Part shown: in pieces, positions 33,967-43,600 of the stretch
How the letters are laid out: each line of letters opens with the position of its first letter
How positions within the stretch are numbered: position 1 is the stretch's first letter
DNA from: Bacteroidaceae bacterium
Lineage (GTDB): Bacteria > Bacteroidota > Bacteroidia > Bacteroidales > Bacteroidaceae
Assembly: GCA_902362375.1 (NCBI GenBank)
Contig: CABIVS010000004.1
Location: 425,304 to 489,303 of the forward strand
Length of the DNA stretch: 64,000 nt
Reading direction: 5' to 3'
The notes under the pieces: generated by a model
The model's database searches: none
The model's input: only the letters and a program-made list of their open reading frames with translations
Told to the model about the DNA's origin: nothing
Program-made: the position numbers and the translations under genes

Positions 33967-36642
33967 CTAATATTCTTTTACGATTCGTATTGCATTTAAA
34001 ATAGGCACAGACTCCACCGCTCCAAAACGAATGACAAGCCCTTTTCCCTTTGAAACCGGAACAATATATTTTTTAATGACCGCACGTTCGGAACCGTATT
34101 CTTCTGCAATATTCATTTGCCCGGCGACAGATACCCCATTTATATCCACAGAAAATACCCGGTTTGCATACTCCTCTTTCACCACATCATTTCCTAAATT
34201 ATACACCAAAGCCTCTCTTTTATTTTCGGAAGTAAGTTCCGTCCAATACAAATATACAGCATAGACACCATCCGGCACATCCGCTTTAAAGGCCTCAATA
34301 CCTACCCGTTGCGTCTGAAAGATAGGATCCTGATCCGTTCCCAGTATATCAGTGTCGCTGGCAGGCAAAGAACCGTAACGAGTCTTATTCGGAGCCACTT
34401 TTCCGCCAATATATCCCCATGAGCCTTTTTCATAAGCCTGTTCGGGTATCCAGCACAGTTCTGCTGTCCGGTCCTCGAAATAGCGTTGAGCACCCAATAA
34501 TACATTGACTTCCGTAAAGCCGCTCTTCACATTGACACATTGGAAATTGCAAACATACTGGTCACAATATTCGCGTCCCTCTTTTTCAATTACAGCATCT
34601 ACCACATTCTCTCCGTTGACAAAAGGAATATCCACAGAAACGACCTTATCCGATACCGGATATACTCCCAAACTCTTTCCATTTAAAAAGACTTCCACCT
34701 TATCTGCATTGGTATACACCTTCAAAGGTTGCGTACAACTCTTTCCATCCCGACTGGCTCCCGCCCTATTCTTCCATGACTTAGAAGCAATGTGCAGGAC
34801 AGGCGACTCTTTCAGATAAGCCTGATAAAGATAATATCCATCTTTACGTTCTCTATCCGTACTTACCACCCCTTTATTGTTCACATGAGGCATGGCGTTT
34901 CTTCTGGCTTCAGAATAAAAATCATTCAAGTTCCAAACCATAGCTCCCACGATATAATCCCTCTTTAGAATTTCAGGCAAGTAATGTTCGTGGTAGATGG
35001 AACCAAATTCACAACTAAAGTCAAACCGCATCGGCAAAAAAGAGTGAATACGAGTATCCACATCCGCCCCGTATTCGGTAATGAGCAACGGTTTGTGAGG
35101 AAACTCCCTGTGAAGTTCTTCCAGTTTCTCTTCAAATCCACTCAAGCTACCACCATACCATCCATTATAAAGATTAAAACCCAATAACATCGGTAATTCT
35201 GTAATTCCCGCTTCCTGATAGATTTGAGAAGTAGAATGACAAGGCAACATGGTATAGCGTTCCGAATCCAGACTTCTGATCTGCGCCTCAACCGCCGAAG
35301 CTATTTGATGAAGGAATGTCATGTAGTCCGCCCGCTCCTTCTTATTTTCGGGGTTAAAAGGAGGACGCAAAAGCACTTCATTCATATAAGCCCAAATGAT
35401 AACAGATGGATAATTATAGTTCTGACAAACCATTTCTGTCACCTGTTCCACGCAATTATCCATAAATGCCTTACTTTGAGTGATGGCATTCACTACCGGA
35501 ATTTCAACTGAAGTCAATAGTCCTAACTTATCACACATTTGCATCACAACCGGATCTTGCGGATAATGAGCCACTCGCAGGAAATTACTTCCCATATCCT
35601 TACTCAACTGTACATCCCGGATATGCATTTCATCCCGCAAAGCATTTCCCATTCCTTTGTAATCCTGATGCCGACTGGTACCAATCAATTTCCGATATTT
35701 GCCATTCAAGAAAAAACCTTTCTCCGCATCAAAACGATATTCACGAATTCCCAACGGATTGACAACACAATCGAGCACCTCCTCTTTTTTATTCTTCAGA
35801 CGGCTATATACCTTATATATATAAGGAGAGTCTACATCCCAACGTTTAGGCTGCGTAATAGTCATGAGCGATTCAAAAGCTACATTCTTTTCTTCTGCCT
35901 TCACATTTACTTTCTTTTGTGAAAGTGCTACTCTGTTACCATCTGCATCCAAAATCTCCGTTTCAAGAATCAATGATTGATTACTCTTCAAAGCATTGGA
36001 CAAGAATGTCTTCACTGAAATATTTGCTTGCAAATCCGTAATCTTCGATGCTTTGAGATACACACCACTAGAAGCGTAATGAGTAGCAGACAGTTGCACA
36101 GGAGAAGTATACACCAGATAAACATCCCGATAGATTCCCCCGAAGAAAGTAAAGTCCGCCGAAAGAGGAGCAATATCCGGATTATGCGAGTTGTCAACAC
36201 TCACAGCTATCAGATTGCGTCCGGCATGAACATAATCAGTCACGTCAAACGTAAAAGCGGAATAACCACCTTTATGATTTCCAACAAACGTTCCATTCAC
36301 AAACACATTCGTTTCCTGATTGGCCCCCTCAAAACTAAGATAGACTCTTTGTTCGGGGATCAGTTCCTCCACTGTCACCAGTTTCCTGTACCAGCCTTTT
36401 CCCCGGAAATAACCGGGAATTTCATCCTCTGCATCTTTTGCATTCCACGTATGAGGAATGGAAACATCAGTCCAACCGGAAATATCAAAGTCAGCAGTGG
36501 ACGCATCTCCCTCAAAGAGGGAGAACTTCCAACCGTCATTAATCGTTTGCGTCACACGCTGACTATAAACCGTGCCGGTCATAACCAGTAACAAACAGGC
36601 TAAAATTGTTTTTTGATATACCTTATACATACCTAATACCAT
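33967..36642 (-). CDS. GH2 family beta-galactosidase/beta-glucuronidase-type hydrolase with C-terminal malectin-like domain
   Basis: 891 residues with a signal peptide (LACLLLVMTGTVYSQ). Domain order: sugar-binding jelly roll (about 30-180), Ig-like (180-295), catalytic barrel (295-610), Ig-like accessory (about 640-730) and malectin-like module (about 735-891). IIWAYMNEVLLRPPF holds the acid/base Glu (E422) and LLITEYGADVDTR the nucleophile Glu (E523). GH2 enzymes remove beta-galactose, beta-glucuronate, beta-mannose or related residues from the non-reducing end; specificity is not decidable here. The ATG at 36642 overlaps the previous stop by one base (TAATG), while M5 at 36630 is the alternative start. 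It is mid-operon in PUL 2. Confidence 0.93.
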   Translation of the reverse strand: MVLGMYKVYQKTILACLLLVMTGTVYSQRVTQTINDGWKFSLFEGDASTADFDISGWTDVSIPHTWNAKDAEDEIPGYFRGKGWYRKLVTVEELIPEQRVYLSFEGANQETNVFVNGTFVGNHKGGYSAFTFDVTDYVHAGRNLIAVSVDNSHNPDIAPLSADFTFFGGIYRDVYLVYTSPVQLSATHYASSGVYLKASKITDLQANISVKTFLSNALKSNQSLILETEILDADGNRVALSQKKVNVKAEEKNVAFESLMTITQPKRWDVDSPYIYKVYSRLKNKKEEVLDCVVNPLGIREYRFDAEKGFFLNGKYRKLIGTSRHQDYKGMGNALRDEMHIRDVQLSKDMGSNFLRVAHYPQDPVVMQMCDKLGLLTSVEIPVVNAITQSKAFMDNCVEQVTEMVCQNYNYPSVIIWAYMNEVLLRPPFNPENKKERADYMTFLHQIASAVEAQIRSLDSERYTMLPCHSTSQIYQEAGITELPMLLGFNLYNGWYGGSLSGFEEKLEELHREFPHKPLLITEYGADVDTRIHSFLPMRFDFSCEFGSIYHEHYLPEILKRDYIVGAMVWNLNDFYSEARRNAMPHVNNKGVVSTDRERKDGYYLYQAYLKESPVLHIASKSWKNRAGASRDGKSCTQPLKVYTNADKVEVFLNGKSLGVYPVSDKVVSVDIPFVNGENVVDAVIEKEGREYCDQYVCNFQCVNVKSGFTEVNVLLGAQRYFEDRTAELCWIPEQAYEKGSWGYIGGKVAPNKTRYGSLPASDTDILGTDQDPIFQTQRVGIEAFKADVPDGVYAVYLYWTELTSENKREALVYNLGNDVVKEEYANRVFSVDINGVSVAGQMNIAEEYGSERAVIKKYIVPVSKGKGLVIRFGAVESVPILNAIRIVKEY

Positions 36643-38756
36643 TATTTCGAAATTGAACGGACTGCACGAACAAATCTTTTACCGTCTTTTTTAGCATTCG
36701 ATTTATCCCAGGCAAGCGGTTTTCCAAAACGTACATAAAATGCGCTTGTACCGCTCGACGTTTCGCGACTAGCCCAATAAGAATCTCCGGTAGCAGATGC
36801 TGCTCCCGTATTCATGATAGTTCCTCCTGCACCAGTAATCACTTGATCCCAAGCTGTACGGTTTGCTTTCTCAAAATCAGTAATTGCATCCGGGTTATTC
36901 TCCGTTGCATCTGCCACTGCAGTCCCATTATAAGTTTCAAACATCTGTTCCAAATCCGTTCTCGTAGGCCAATACCATCCGGAACCTTTATCCATACAAT
37001 ATTTAAGAGCGGGCATTTCTGCTGCATTCGGCAATGCTGCCAACGCAGTAGTATTTGCCAGGCCATTGTCATTGGATAAAGTTAAACCGGTAGAAGCCGG
37101 AGAGCTTGCCGTAGACCATGCCAGATTCTCTCTGTCCAATGACATAATCTTAGCCTTACCACGATTAGTGCCATCTACCCAGAACACAATGCCTCCTTTT
37201 AACGAACCATTATCCGCAATCACCTGTCCCACCGCAAACTCGGAACTTAAAAGCCCTCTTTGTGTAATAGTAACTTCTTGCTTAGGTGCATTCGCTCCGC
37301 TTCCGGCTATTACCGTAGCAGTCGTTATCCGGTTAGAACTATTCAAATTAGGAGATAATGTCCAGAAATAAAGAGTTTTACTTGTTACATCAACATACGC
37401 TTTCACCCAAGACTCATCAGTTATATTTACTGTAAACTCTGTTTCATCAGAAATCATCGTTATTCCTTCTGATTTCGTCACAGCATCAGGAGTAATAGTC
37501 ACGGTATTTGTACTTAACTCGAGAGAAGCGCCTCCTTCAGCCGCAACATTCTGATTCACCGTTACCTCCACCGACTTAGCGGCTGTGCCAGTACCGGCTG
37601 TAACCGTAGCAATAGTCGTACGAACATCGCCAGTGGTATTTTTAGATTTTGCCTTGAACGTAACTGTTGTGCCCGAAATAATATACGAAAGCCAGGAATC
37701 ATTTGCCAAAACCACACTAAATACCGTTTTATTGGATGTCAATGTCACATTTGCTTCCGCTTCATTAGCTCCTTCCAATGTCACAGGATTCGGATTAACC
37801 GTCAATGTTGCCGGTTCTTCAGGATAAGTATAATCACCGATTGTACGCATACATCTCACAAAACGGTTAGTAGCAGTCTTATTTCCTGCATCAGCTCCCG
37901 ATTTACCGAAACGTACCCAATAAGCCTGATTACCCGCTGCGTTTTCCGTACTCGACCAATAGCTTTCGCCATTGCCCGAACCGGCAGCTTCGTTCATCAC
38001 ATCACCTTGTAAATCAGTCAACATCTTATCAAATGCAGCACGTGCCGCCTTCTCTACTTCCGTCAGTTTATCAGGTACGGCTGAAATAAAATCCGGATCA
38101 GCATGTCCAACACCATTATAGGCATCAAACAATTCCCATAATTCATCACGGGCAGGCAGATACCATCCGTCACCCAACGACTGGCAATATGCTACCGCAT
38201 CATTTGCCGACGGAGAAGTGAACAAGGCAGAATTAGCATATCCGTTGACGGTGGAAAGTGCATTATGAGACATCACAGAAGCCTCGAAAGGATTCCCTCC
38301 CTGACGCTTCACTGAAACCGCTTTTCCTATCATATTATCCGAAGGATCTACCCAGAAAATCATACCGATACCCTCATCCACACTTTGTCCTATCTTCAAA
38401 GAAAGATCCGGTTCTTTAGAATCCTGGGTAACCGTCACCTCCACTGTATATGAGCCGCAAGTCAGTTTCACAACAGTCGTTCTTGCATCTTCACCGTCAT
38501 TTTGTGCCAAGGCCGTGTAGACAACACTTTTAGAACTTACATCTACAGAAAGCCACTCCGCTTCATACTGTGCAACAACCTGACCGACATTGGTATATAA
38601 CAGCGACGTAACAGAAGAACCCGCCGCTTTCGCCAAATTTACTTTTGTATCTTTACAATTAAATTCAGGCATCACGCGTACCGATGCATCATCGACACAG
38701 GAAAGCAATCCCAGATTTAAAATCAATAAGAAGTATATTACTTTTTTCATATTCAT
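36642..38756 (-). CDS. Surface lipoprotein with BACON domains and two DUF1566-like domains (putative glycan binder)
   Basis: 704 residues. The lipobox LGLLSC gives C20. A BACON-like domain (about 30-112) precedes a DUF1566/FISUMP-type domain (about 123-305) with GDGWYLPARDELWELFDAYN and SYWSSTENAAGNQAYWVRFG. Two further BACON-type domains (about 315-402 and 410-500) are followed by a second DUF1566-type domain (about 508-704) with GSGWYWPTRTDLEQMFETYN and SYWASRETSSGTSAFYVRFG. The two copies are clearly related. DUF1566 domains resemble C-type-lectin-like folds and are often on surface adhesins. The position directly after susD (25-base gap) fits a surface glycan-binding protein for PUL 2. 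No catalytic motif was seen. Confidence 0.78.
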   Translation of the reverse strand: MNMKKVIYFLLILNLGLLSCVDDASVRVMPEFNCKDTKVNLAKAAGSSVTSLLYTNVGQVVAQYEAEWLSVDVSSKSVVYTALAQNDGEDARTTVVKLTCGSYTVEVTVTQDSKEPDLSLKIGQSVDEGIGMIFWVDPSDNMIGKAVSVKRQGGNPFEASVMSHNALSTVNGYANSALFTSPSANDAVAYCQSLGDGWYLPARDELWELFDAYNGVGHADPDFISAVPDKLTEVEKAARAAFDKMLTDLQGDVMNEAAGSGNGESYWSSTENAAGNQAYWVRFGKSGADAGNKTATNRFVRCMRTIGDYTYPEEPATLTVNPNPVTLEGANEAEANVTLTSNKTVFSVVLANDSWLSYIISGTTVTFKAKSKNTTGDVRTTIATVTAGTGTAAKSVEVTVNQNVAAEGGASLELSTNTVTITPDAVTKSEGITMISDETEFTVNITDESWVKAYVDVTSKTLYFWTLSPNLNSSNRITTATVIAGSGANAPKQEVTITQRGLLSSEFAVGQVIADNGSLKGGIVFWVDGTNRGKAKIMSLDRENLAWSTASSPASTGLTLSNDNGLANTTALAALPNAAEMPALKYCMDKGSGWYWPTRTDLEQMFETYNGTAVADATENNPDAITDFEKANRTAWDQVITGAGGTIMNTGAASATGDSYWASRETSSGTSAFYVRFGKPLAWDKSNAKKDGKRFVRAVRSISK

Positions 38757-38781
38757 TCATGTTTTACAGATAATCAATCGC

Positions 38782-40395
38782 TTAATACCAGTTCTCATTC
38801 TGTGGGAAATTCTCTTTCCCCATCAAGTCAATCTGTTCCTGTGGAATAGGCCAACATTCGTGCTTTCCAACCACAAAACTGGTACGGCATTCCGCATAAT
38901 CTTTATCCAGATAAGGGTTTTCAGCCTTCGTCTCGCCATAATGCGCTTTCACTCTTTCGCCCAAGAGTCCCAAACGTTTCAACAAAGGCCAGCGAACGCC
39001 TTCAAAATTCAACTCACGGGCATATTCATCCAAAAGTATATCCTGTGTCAGAGGACCTGCAAATTTATCATTTCCCGCACGTTCCCATGTTTTATTGTAA
39101 CAGCGCAAAGCATCCGTACTCATACCTCCGTCACGACGCATATATGCCTCTGCCGCCATTAAGTAAGTTTCTGCCAGTCGATAGACAATCAGATCCTTGA
39201 AACCCGTTGTCCGGTCCGGATTATCAGCCGTCGTCCATTGGTCAAAGTATTTTTTCGACATAAAATGCAGTGTTTCACAATAGCTGGAACTCTGTGTTAG
39301 AGGAATCAATTCTCCATATTTAGGAGAAGTCGGGTCATTGTATTTAAAGCGGTGAACAAACAACTCATTATATCGCGTATCTTTTGCCTGATCGTACAGA
39401 CTCAACAGATAGGTATTCGGATAAATACGTCCCCAACCATATCCACCCTGATCGGCTGTATTGATACAACCCGAAATTTTATTGATCCGGGTAGTGGTTT
39501 GAATAGAGATACGATGTCCGGCAACCGGAGTTCCGGAACCACCTCCACCCAAGTTTTGTGAATATTGGAAACTCCATAACACTTCCGGAGATTTCAAATC
39601 TGCCCCATTAAATACATTCTCGGCTTTCTTTTCCATCGAGTAGATGCCTTCCTGCTTAAAGATATCCTCACATTCCTCAATGGCTGTATCCCAATCCGAC
39701 TCCCACATGGCAACCTGCGCACGGACATGTTTGGCAGTAGCTTTTGTTACCCGTCCATACAATACATTTCCATTATTTTGAGAAAGCGACCAGTCCAGCC
39801 CTTTCATGGCATCGTCCAAGTCAGTTGTAATCAGTGTCATCAGTTCTGCGTGAGAAGCCGGTTTGTATTCCCGTTTCAGATTGTCGACAGTGGTCGGGGT
39901 GATATTCAGATAAAGACGGTCAAAGCGTTTCCAGAGTTCAAAATAGCTCCGTCCTCTGAAGAATTTCGCTTCACTCCATGCATGGAGCACATCGCTGTCG
40001 TCCAGCCCCAGGGCTTCTGCGGCTACAATAATTTCATTTGCTTTTCCAATAATACCATAGTGATGTTTCCAGAACTTATTGACATCCCCAGTACTTGGAG
40101 TAAAGCTCGTATTCAAACGTCCGATTGAAGTAGAAACACCTGCTCTAAGTATCGCAATATCCGTATTAAAGTCACACATAGTAACGATGTACAGATTGGA
40201 TTCATTATTATCCGCTCCACCCGGCAATTCACGTGCCAGAGAGTACAGACCTGTGACAGCTGTATTCAACCCTTCGGGAGTAGTGAACAGATAATTGTTC
40301 GTCACGTCTGTCTTTGATTCCAGATTTAATAAATCCGAGCAGGAAGCGGTCAACATTCCGCAGATGACAAAGGCTGTATATATTAACTTTTTCAT
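38782..40395 (-). CDS. SusD/RagB family outer-membrane lipoprotein (PUL 2)
   Basis: 537 residues, lipobox LTASC with C19. SusD marks are seen: WSEAKFFRGRSYFELWKRFD near 138, the TPR-like stretch TKATAKHVRAQVAMWESDWD near 218, VYRLAETYLMAAEAYMRRDG near 411, and the end CWPIPQEQIDLMGKENFPQN. It works with the SusC of the preceding gene (14-base gap) to bind oligosaccharides at the cell surface. Confidence 0.95.
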   Translation of the reverse strand: MKKLIYTAFVICGMLTASCSDLLNLESKTDVTNNYLFTTPEGLNTAVTGLYSLARELPGGADNNESNLYIVTMCDFNTDIAILRAGVSTSIGRLNTSFTPSTGDVNKFWKHHYGIIGKANEIIVAAEALGLDDSDVLHAWSEAKFFRGRSYFELWKRFDRLYLNITPTTVDNLKREYKPASHAELMTLITTDLDDAMKGLDWSLSQNNGNVLYGRVTKATAKHVRAQVAMWESDWDTAIEECEDIFKQEGIYSMEKKAENVFNGADLKSPEVLWSFQYSQNLGGGGSGTPVAGHRISIQTTTRINKISGCINTADQGGYGWGRIYPNTYLLSLYDQAKDTRYNELFVHRFKYNDPTSPKYGELIPLTQSSSYCETLHFMSKKYFDQWTTADNPDRTTGFKDLIVYRLAETYLMAAEAYMRRDGGMSTDALRCYNKTWERAGNDKFAGPLTQDILLDEYARELNFEGVRWPLLKRLGLLGERVKAHYGETKAENPYLDKDYAECRTSFVVGKHECWPIPQEQIDLMGKENFPQNENWY

Positions 40396-40409
40396 AAGGA
40401 TTCTTTATT

Positions 40410-43400
40410 TTAGAATGAAACATTGACACCAAATACATATTGTTTGGACTCCGGATAAGACCCGGGAGTCAGTTCGGGACTATAAGACTTAAACTCCGTA
40501 AATGTCAGCAAATTAGTAGCAGTTGCATACAGACGCAATTTATGAATCGGAGTATTCTTCAATAGTCCGGCCGGGAAAGTATATCCCAATTGTAAGGTGC
40601 GTAAACGGATATAAGATGCATCCTGAATAGCGATGGCACTCAAATAAGAAGGGTCTGCACTATAAGAAGGACGCGGGAATTTGTTCGACGGATTGAACGG
40701 AGTCCAGTAATCCACCTTCACTCCATTCAGTTTTCCGCGCAAAGAACCTCCGGAATTATAGTCATACAAATAACTATTCTTTATCTTTCTGCCGGAAACT
40801 CCATACCAATCCATGAACAAGTCAAATCCTTTCCAGTTCCATGTGGAAGAAAGAGAGACGGTAAATTTCGGATCCTTCCGGATAGGCACTCTGTCATCTG
40901 CCGTGATCTTTCCATCTCCATTGTTATCACGCACTTTAACCATACCCGGTTCAATAGCGCCGCCGTAATCAATCGGGCTGTCGGCTACACCGTCATTGTT
41001 ACTGTCATAGGTGTTTTTCAGCGTATATACCAAATTCCCCGTACCGTCACGAGTGATATCAAAATCATCATACTGAAAAATTCCGTCTACCAGATAATCA
41101 TAATATACATTGATCGGTTCTCCGATAATCCACCCCTGTGCTACCTGACTGGCGGGTTTACCATTTTCATCGAGCGTATCGTCAATACGGACAATTTCAT
41201 TCTTATACATACTGAAATTGGTTCCAAGCGACCAGGTAAACTCTTTCGTACGTATCACATCACCATTTAAAGAAAGATCGATACCACTGGATTTCGTCTT
41301 TCCCAGATTATCCAGCATAGTGGTATATCCAAGTGATGCATTCAAAGAGCGTTCCACCAATAGATCTTTCGTATGCGTATTGTAATATTCCACCGTACCA
41401 TTCAGGCGACCATTGAAGAAACTAAAATCAACACCTAAATTAGCCGTTGCAGACTGTTCCCATTTCAAGTTCGGGTTAGAAAGCTCCTTACCCGGCAAAT
41501 ATCCCATCTGGAAAGTATCTCCAAACTCATATCCTTTATTATCTGCGAGTCCCAAAGTCGTATAATTGCCGATACCGTTCTGATTACCAACAATACCATA
41601 ACTGACACGCAGTTTGAGGTTATCAATCCACGACACATCTTTTAGGAAATTCTCCTGATTGACACGCCAGGCAAAAGCAGCCGACGGGAATGTACCCCAT
41701 TTATTTTCTTTTCCGAAACGGCTGGAACCGTCGCGACGAACAGCCACATTCAACAGATAACGGTCTAAAAGCGAATACTGTGCACGAGCCATGAACGACA
41801 CCAGATTATTTTCATTAAACTGACGACGGGGCTTGCCTGTAAACTCACCTTGAGAAATGAAATTCCAGTCTTTATCTACCGGAAGATTCTCTACTGAATA
41901 GCCGATAGACTTCGAGCCATTATGGTCGACAGACTGCACACCGGTCAACGTCAACTGATGTTTCTTATTGCGGATAGGCACTTTATAAGTCACAATATTC
42001 TCAACCAGCCAGTTCTGCGTGCGTGATTCGTCGAGCACAGCTGTTCCTCCGCCTCCCGGATATTGGGAATCTTTATAGGAGCCGTCTTCAGATGTCTGAT
42101 TATAAACGGAAGTATTCAGACGATAATTGAATCCCTTGAAAGGCTTCACATCCATAAAAAAGTTCAGGCGGTAATTATCGCGGGAGACTTCACGTCCGTA
42201 ATGTTGGGCACGGTACAAAGGATTATAATTTCCTTCCGAGTTGATATACTTTGTATACTTGCCATCCGCATCATATATTTCCGCCAATGGGGAACTGGTA
42301 ATAAAATCATTAAAGTTACCATCCTCACGATCTTGTTTAGTCATCGCATAAGAAGAATTGATGCCAAAACTAATCCACTTTGATATTTCAAAGTCCAGAT
42401 TCAACCTTAAAGAAAACTTCTGGTATCCCGATCCGGTAACCACCATTCCCTGTTGGTCAAAATAGTTGGCACCTGCCGATACTTTGATTTTCTCTGTTCC
42501 TCCACGTACACTGACATCATGATTATGGTAAATTGCATTTCTGAACATTTCTTTTTCCCAGTCGATAAACTTTCCGCTGGCCCATACCCGCTGCATAACC
42601 TCATCTTCCAATGCCTCGGCTATCGAAATCTCACGTGCATCAACAATTCCCTTATCATGTGCCTTCGCTTCACGGCGAAGCTGCATATATTCTTCGGGAG
42701 AATAGAAATCAAAATTTCTCCATAGGGACTGGATACCCAGATAACCATTATAACTGACTTCCACCTTTCCGGCTTTACCGCGTTTGGTAGTAACCAGTAC
42801 CACACCGTCACTGGCACGTGCTCCATAAATAGCCTGCGACGCAGCATCCTTCAGAATTTCAACCGACTCAATATCGTCCGCACTCAACGTGCTAAACTCC
42901 GTTGCACTGGAAGGAGAACCATCTATGATATATAAAGGAGCATTGTCCGCACTGATAGAACGGGAACCGCGAATGGTGATCGAAGGAGTCGATCCCGGAC
43001 GTCCCGAACTGCTCGTTACATTCACACCTGCGGCACGTCCACGCAACATATCAGCCACATTGCCGGCGGGAAATGTCTTCATTTCATCCGCTTTGACCGA
43101 GGCTACCGAAGTTGCCACATCACTCTTACGCTGAACTCCATAACCGACAACGACCAATTCATCGAGCATTTTCGACTCTTCTACCATATCCACATTCAAT
43201 ACCGTTTTCGTACCGACACGTATCTTCTGTTCCTTATATCCTATACAAGAGAAAACAAGGGTAGATTTTGCAGATACACTGATTGAATATTTTCCATTTA
43301 CATCCGTCACTGTACCGTTAGTAGTCCCCTCCTCCATAATATTAGCTCCGGGGATTGGTCCAAGTGCGTCTGTCACAACTCCAGAAACTCTGACGTTTTG

Positions 43401-43469
43401 AGCACTAACCTCTAAAGAGATAAGAAAGGCTGTCAGGAACACAGCCCATTTAATTACGATGTTTTTCAT
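40410..43469 (-). CDS. SusC/RagA family TonB-dependent outer-membrane transporter (PUL 2)
   Basis: 1019 residues: signal peptide (FLTAFLISLEVSAQ), carboxypeptidase-regulatory-like domain (VSGVVTDALGPIPGANIMEEG near 28), TonB box region LDELVVVGYGVQRKSD near 104, plug domain (ADMLRGRAAGVNVTSSSGRP, VEILKDAASQAIYGARASDG) and a beta-barrel ending in YVFGVNVSF. It imports the PUL 2 oligosaccharide with TonB energy. It follows the hybrid regulator gene on the same strand by 131 bases, which is the standard place for a regulated susC promoter. Confidence 0.95.
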   Translation of the reverse strand: MKNIVIKWAVFLTAFLISLEVSAQNVRVSGVVTDALGPIPGANIMEEGTTNGTVTDVNGKYSISVSAKSTLVFSCIGYKEQKIRVGTKTVLNVDMVEESKMLDELVVVGYGVQRKSDVATSVASVKADEMKTFPAGNVADMLRGRAAGVNVTSSSGRPGSTPSITIRGSRSISADNAPLYIIDGSPSSATEFSTLSADDIESVEILKDAASQAIYGARASDGVVLVTTKRGKAGKVEVSYNGYLGIQSLWRNFDFYSPEEYMQLRREAKAHDKGIVDAREISIAEALEDEVMQRVWASGKFIDWEKEMFRNAIYHNHDVSVRGGTEKIKVSAGANYFDQQGMVVTGSGYQKFSLRLNLDFEISKWISFGINSSYAMTKQDREDGNFNDFITSSPLAEIYDADGKYTKYINSEGNYNPLYRAQHYGREVSRDNYRLNFFMDVKPFKGFNYRLNTSVYNQTSEDGSYKDSQYPGGGGTAVLDESRTQNWLVENIVTYKVPIRNKKHQLTLTGVQSVDHNGSKSIGYSVENLPVDKDWNFISQGEFTGKPRRQFNENNLVSFMARAQYSLLDRYLLNVAVRRDGSSRFGKENKWGTFPSAAFAWRVNQENFLKDVSWIDNLKLRVSYGIVGNQNGIGNYTTLGLADNKGYEFGDTFQMGYLPGKELSNPNLKWEQSATANLGVDFSFFNGRLNGTVEYYNTHTKDLLVERSLNASLGYTTMLDNLGKTKSSGIDLSLNGDVIRTKEFTWSLGTNFSMYKNEIVRIDDTLDENGKPASQVAQGWIIGEPINVYYDYLVDGIFQYDDFDITRDGTGNLVYTLKNTYDSNNDGVADSPIDYGGAIEPGMVKVRDNNGDGKITADDRVPIRKDPKFTVSLSSTWNWKGFDLFMDWYGVSGRKIKNSYLYDYNSGGSLRGKLNGVKVDYWTPFNPSNKFPRPSYSADPSYLSAIAIQDASYIRLRTLQLGYTFPAGLLKNTPIHKLRLYATATNLLTFTEFKSYSPELTPGSYPESKQYVFGVNVSF

Positions 43470-43498
43470 ACTATGTAATAATTTGAATGATTACAGCG

Positions 43499-43506
43499 CA
43501 AAAATC
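43499..43506 (-). promoter_or_regulatory. Possible -7 box of the PUL 2 susC operon
   Basis: The minus strand reads GATTTTTG at 43506-43499, matching 7 of 8 positions, 29 bases before the susC ATG. The -33 region has no clear TTG, which would fit an activator-dependent promoter. No obvious operator repeat was found in 43470-43600; a short weak hairpin (TTCTC/GAGAA) lies near 43564-43580. Confidence 0.35.
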
Positions 43507-43600
43507 CAAATAATTAGTGATTTCGAATAATAGAATCGTCCGTATAAAAGTTCAAATAGTACAATTCTCGCTAAGAGAGAAACACATAAAACGCTATATA

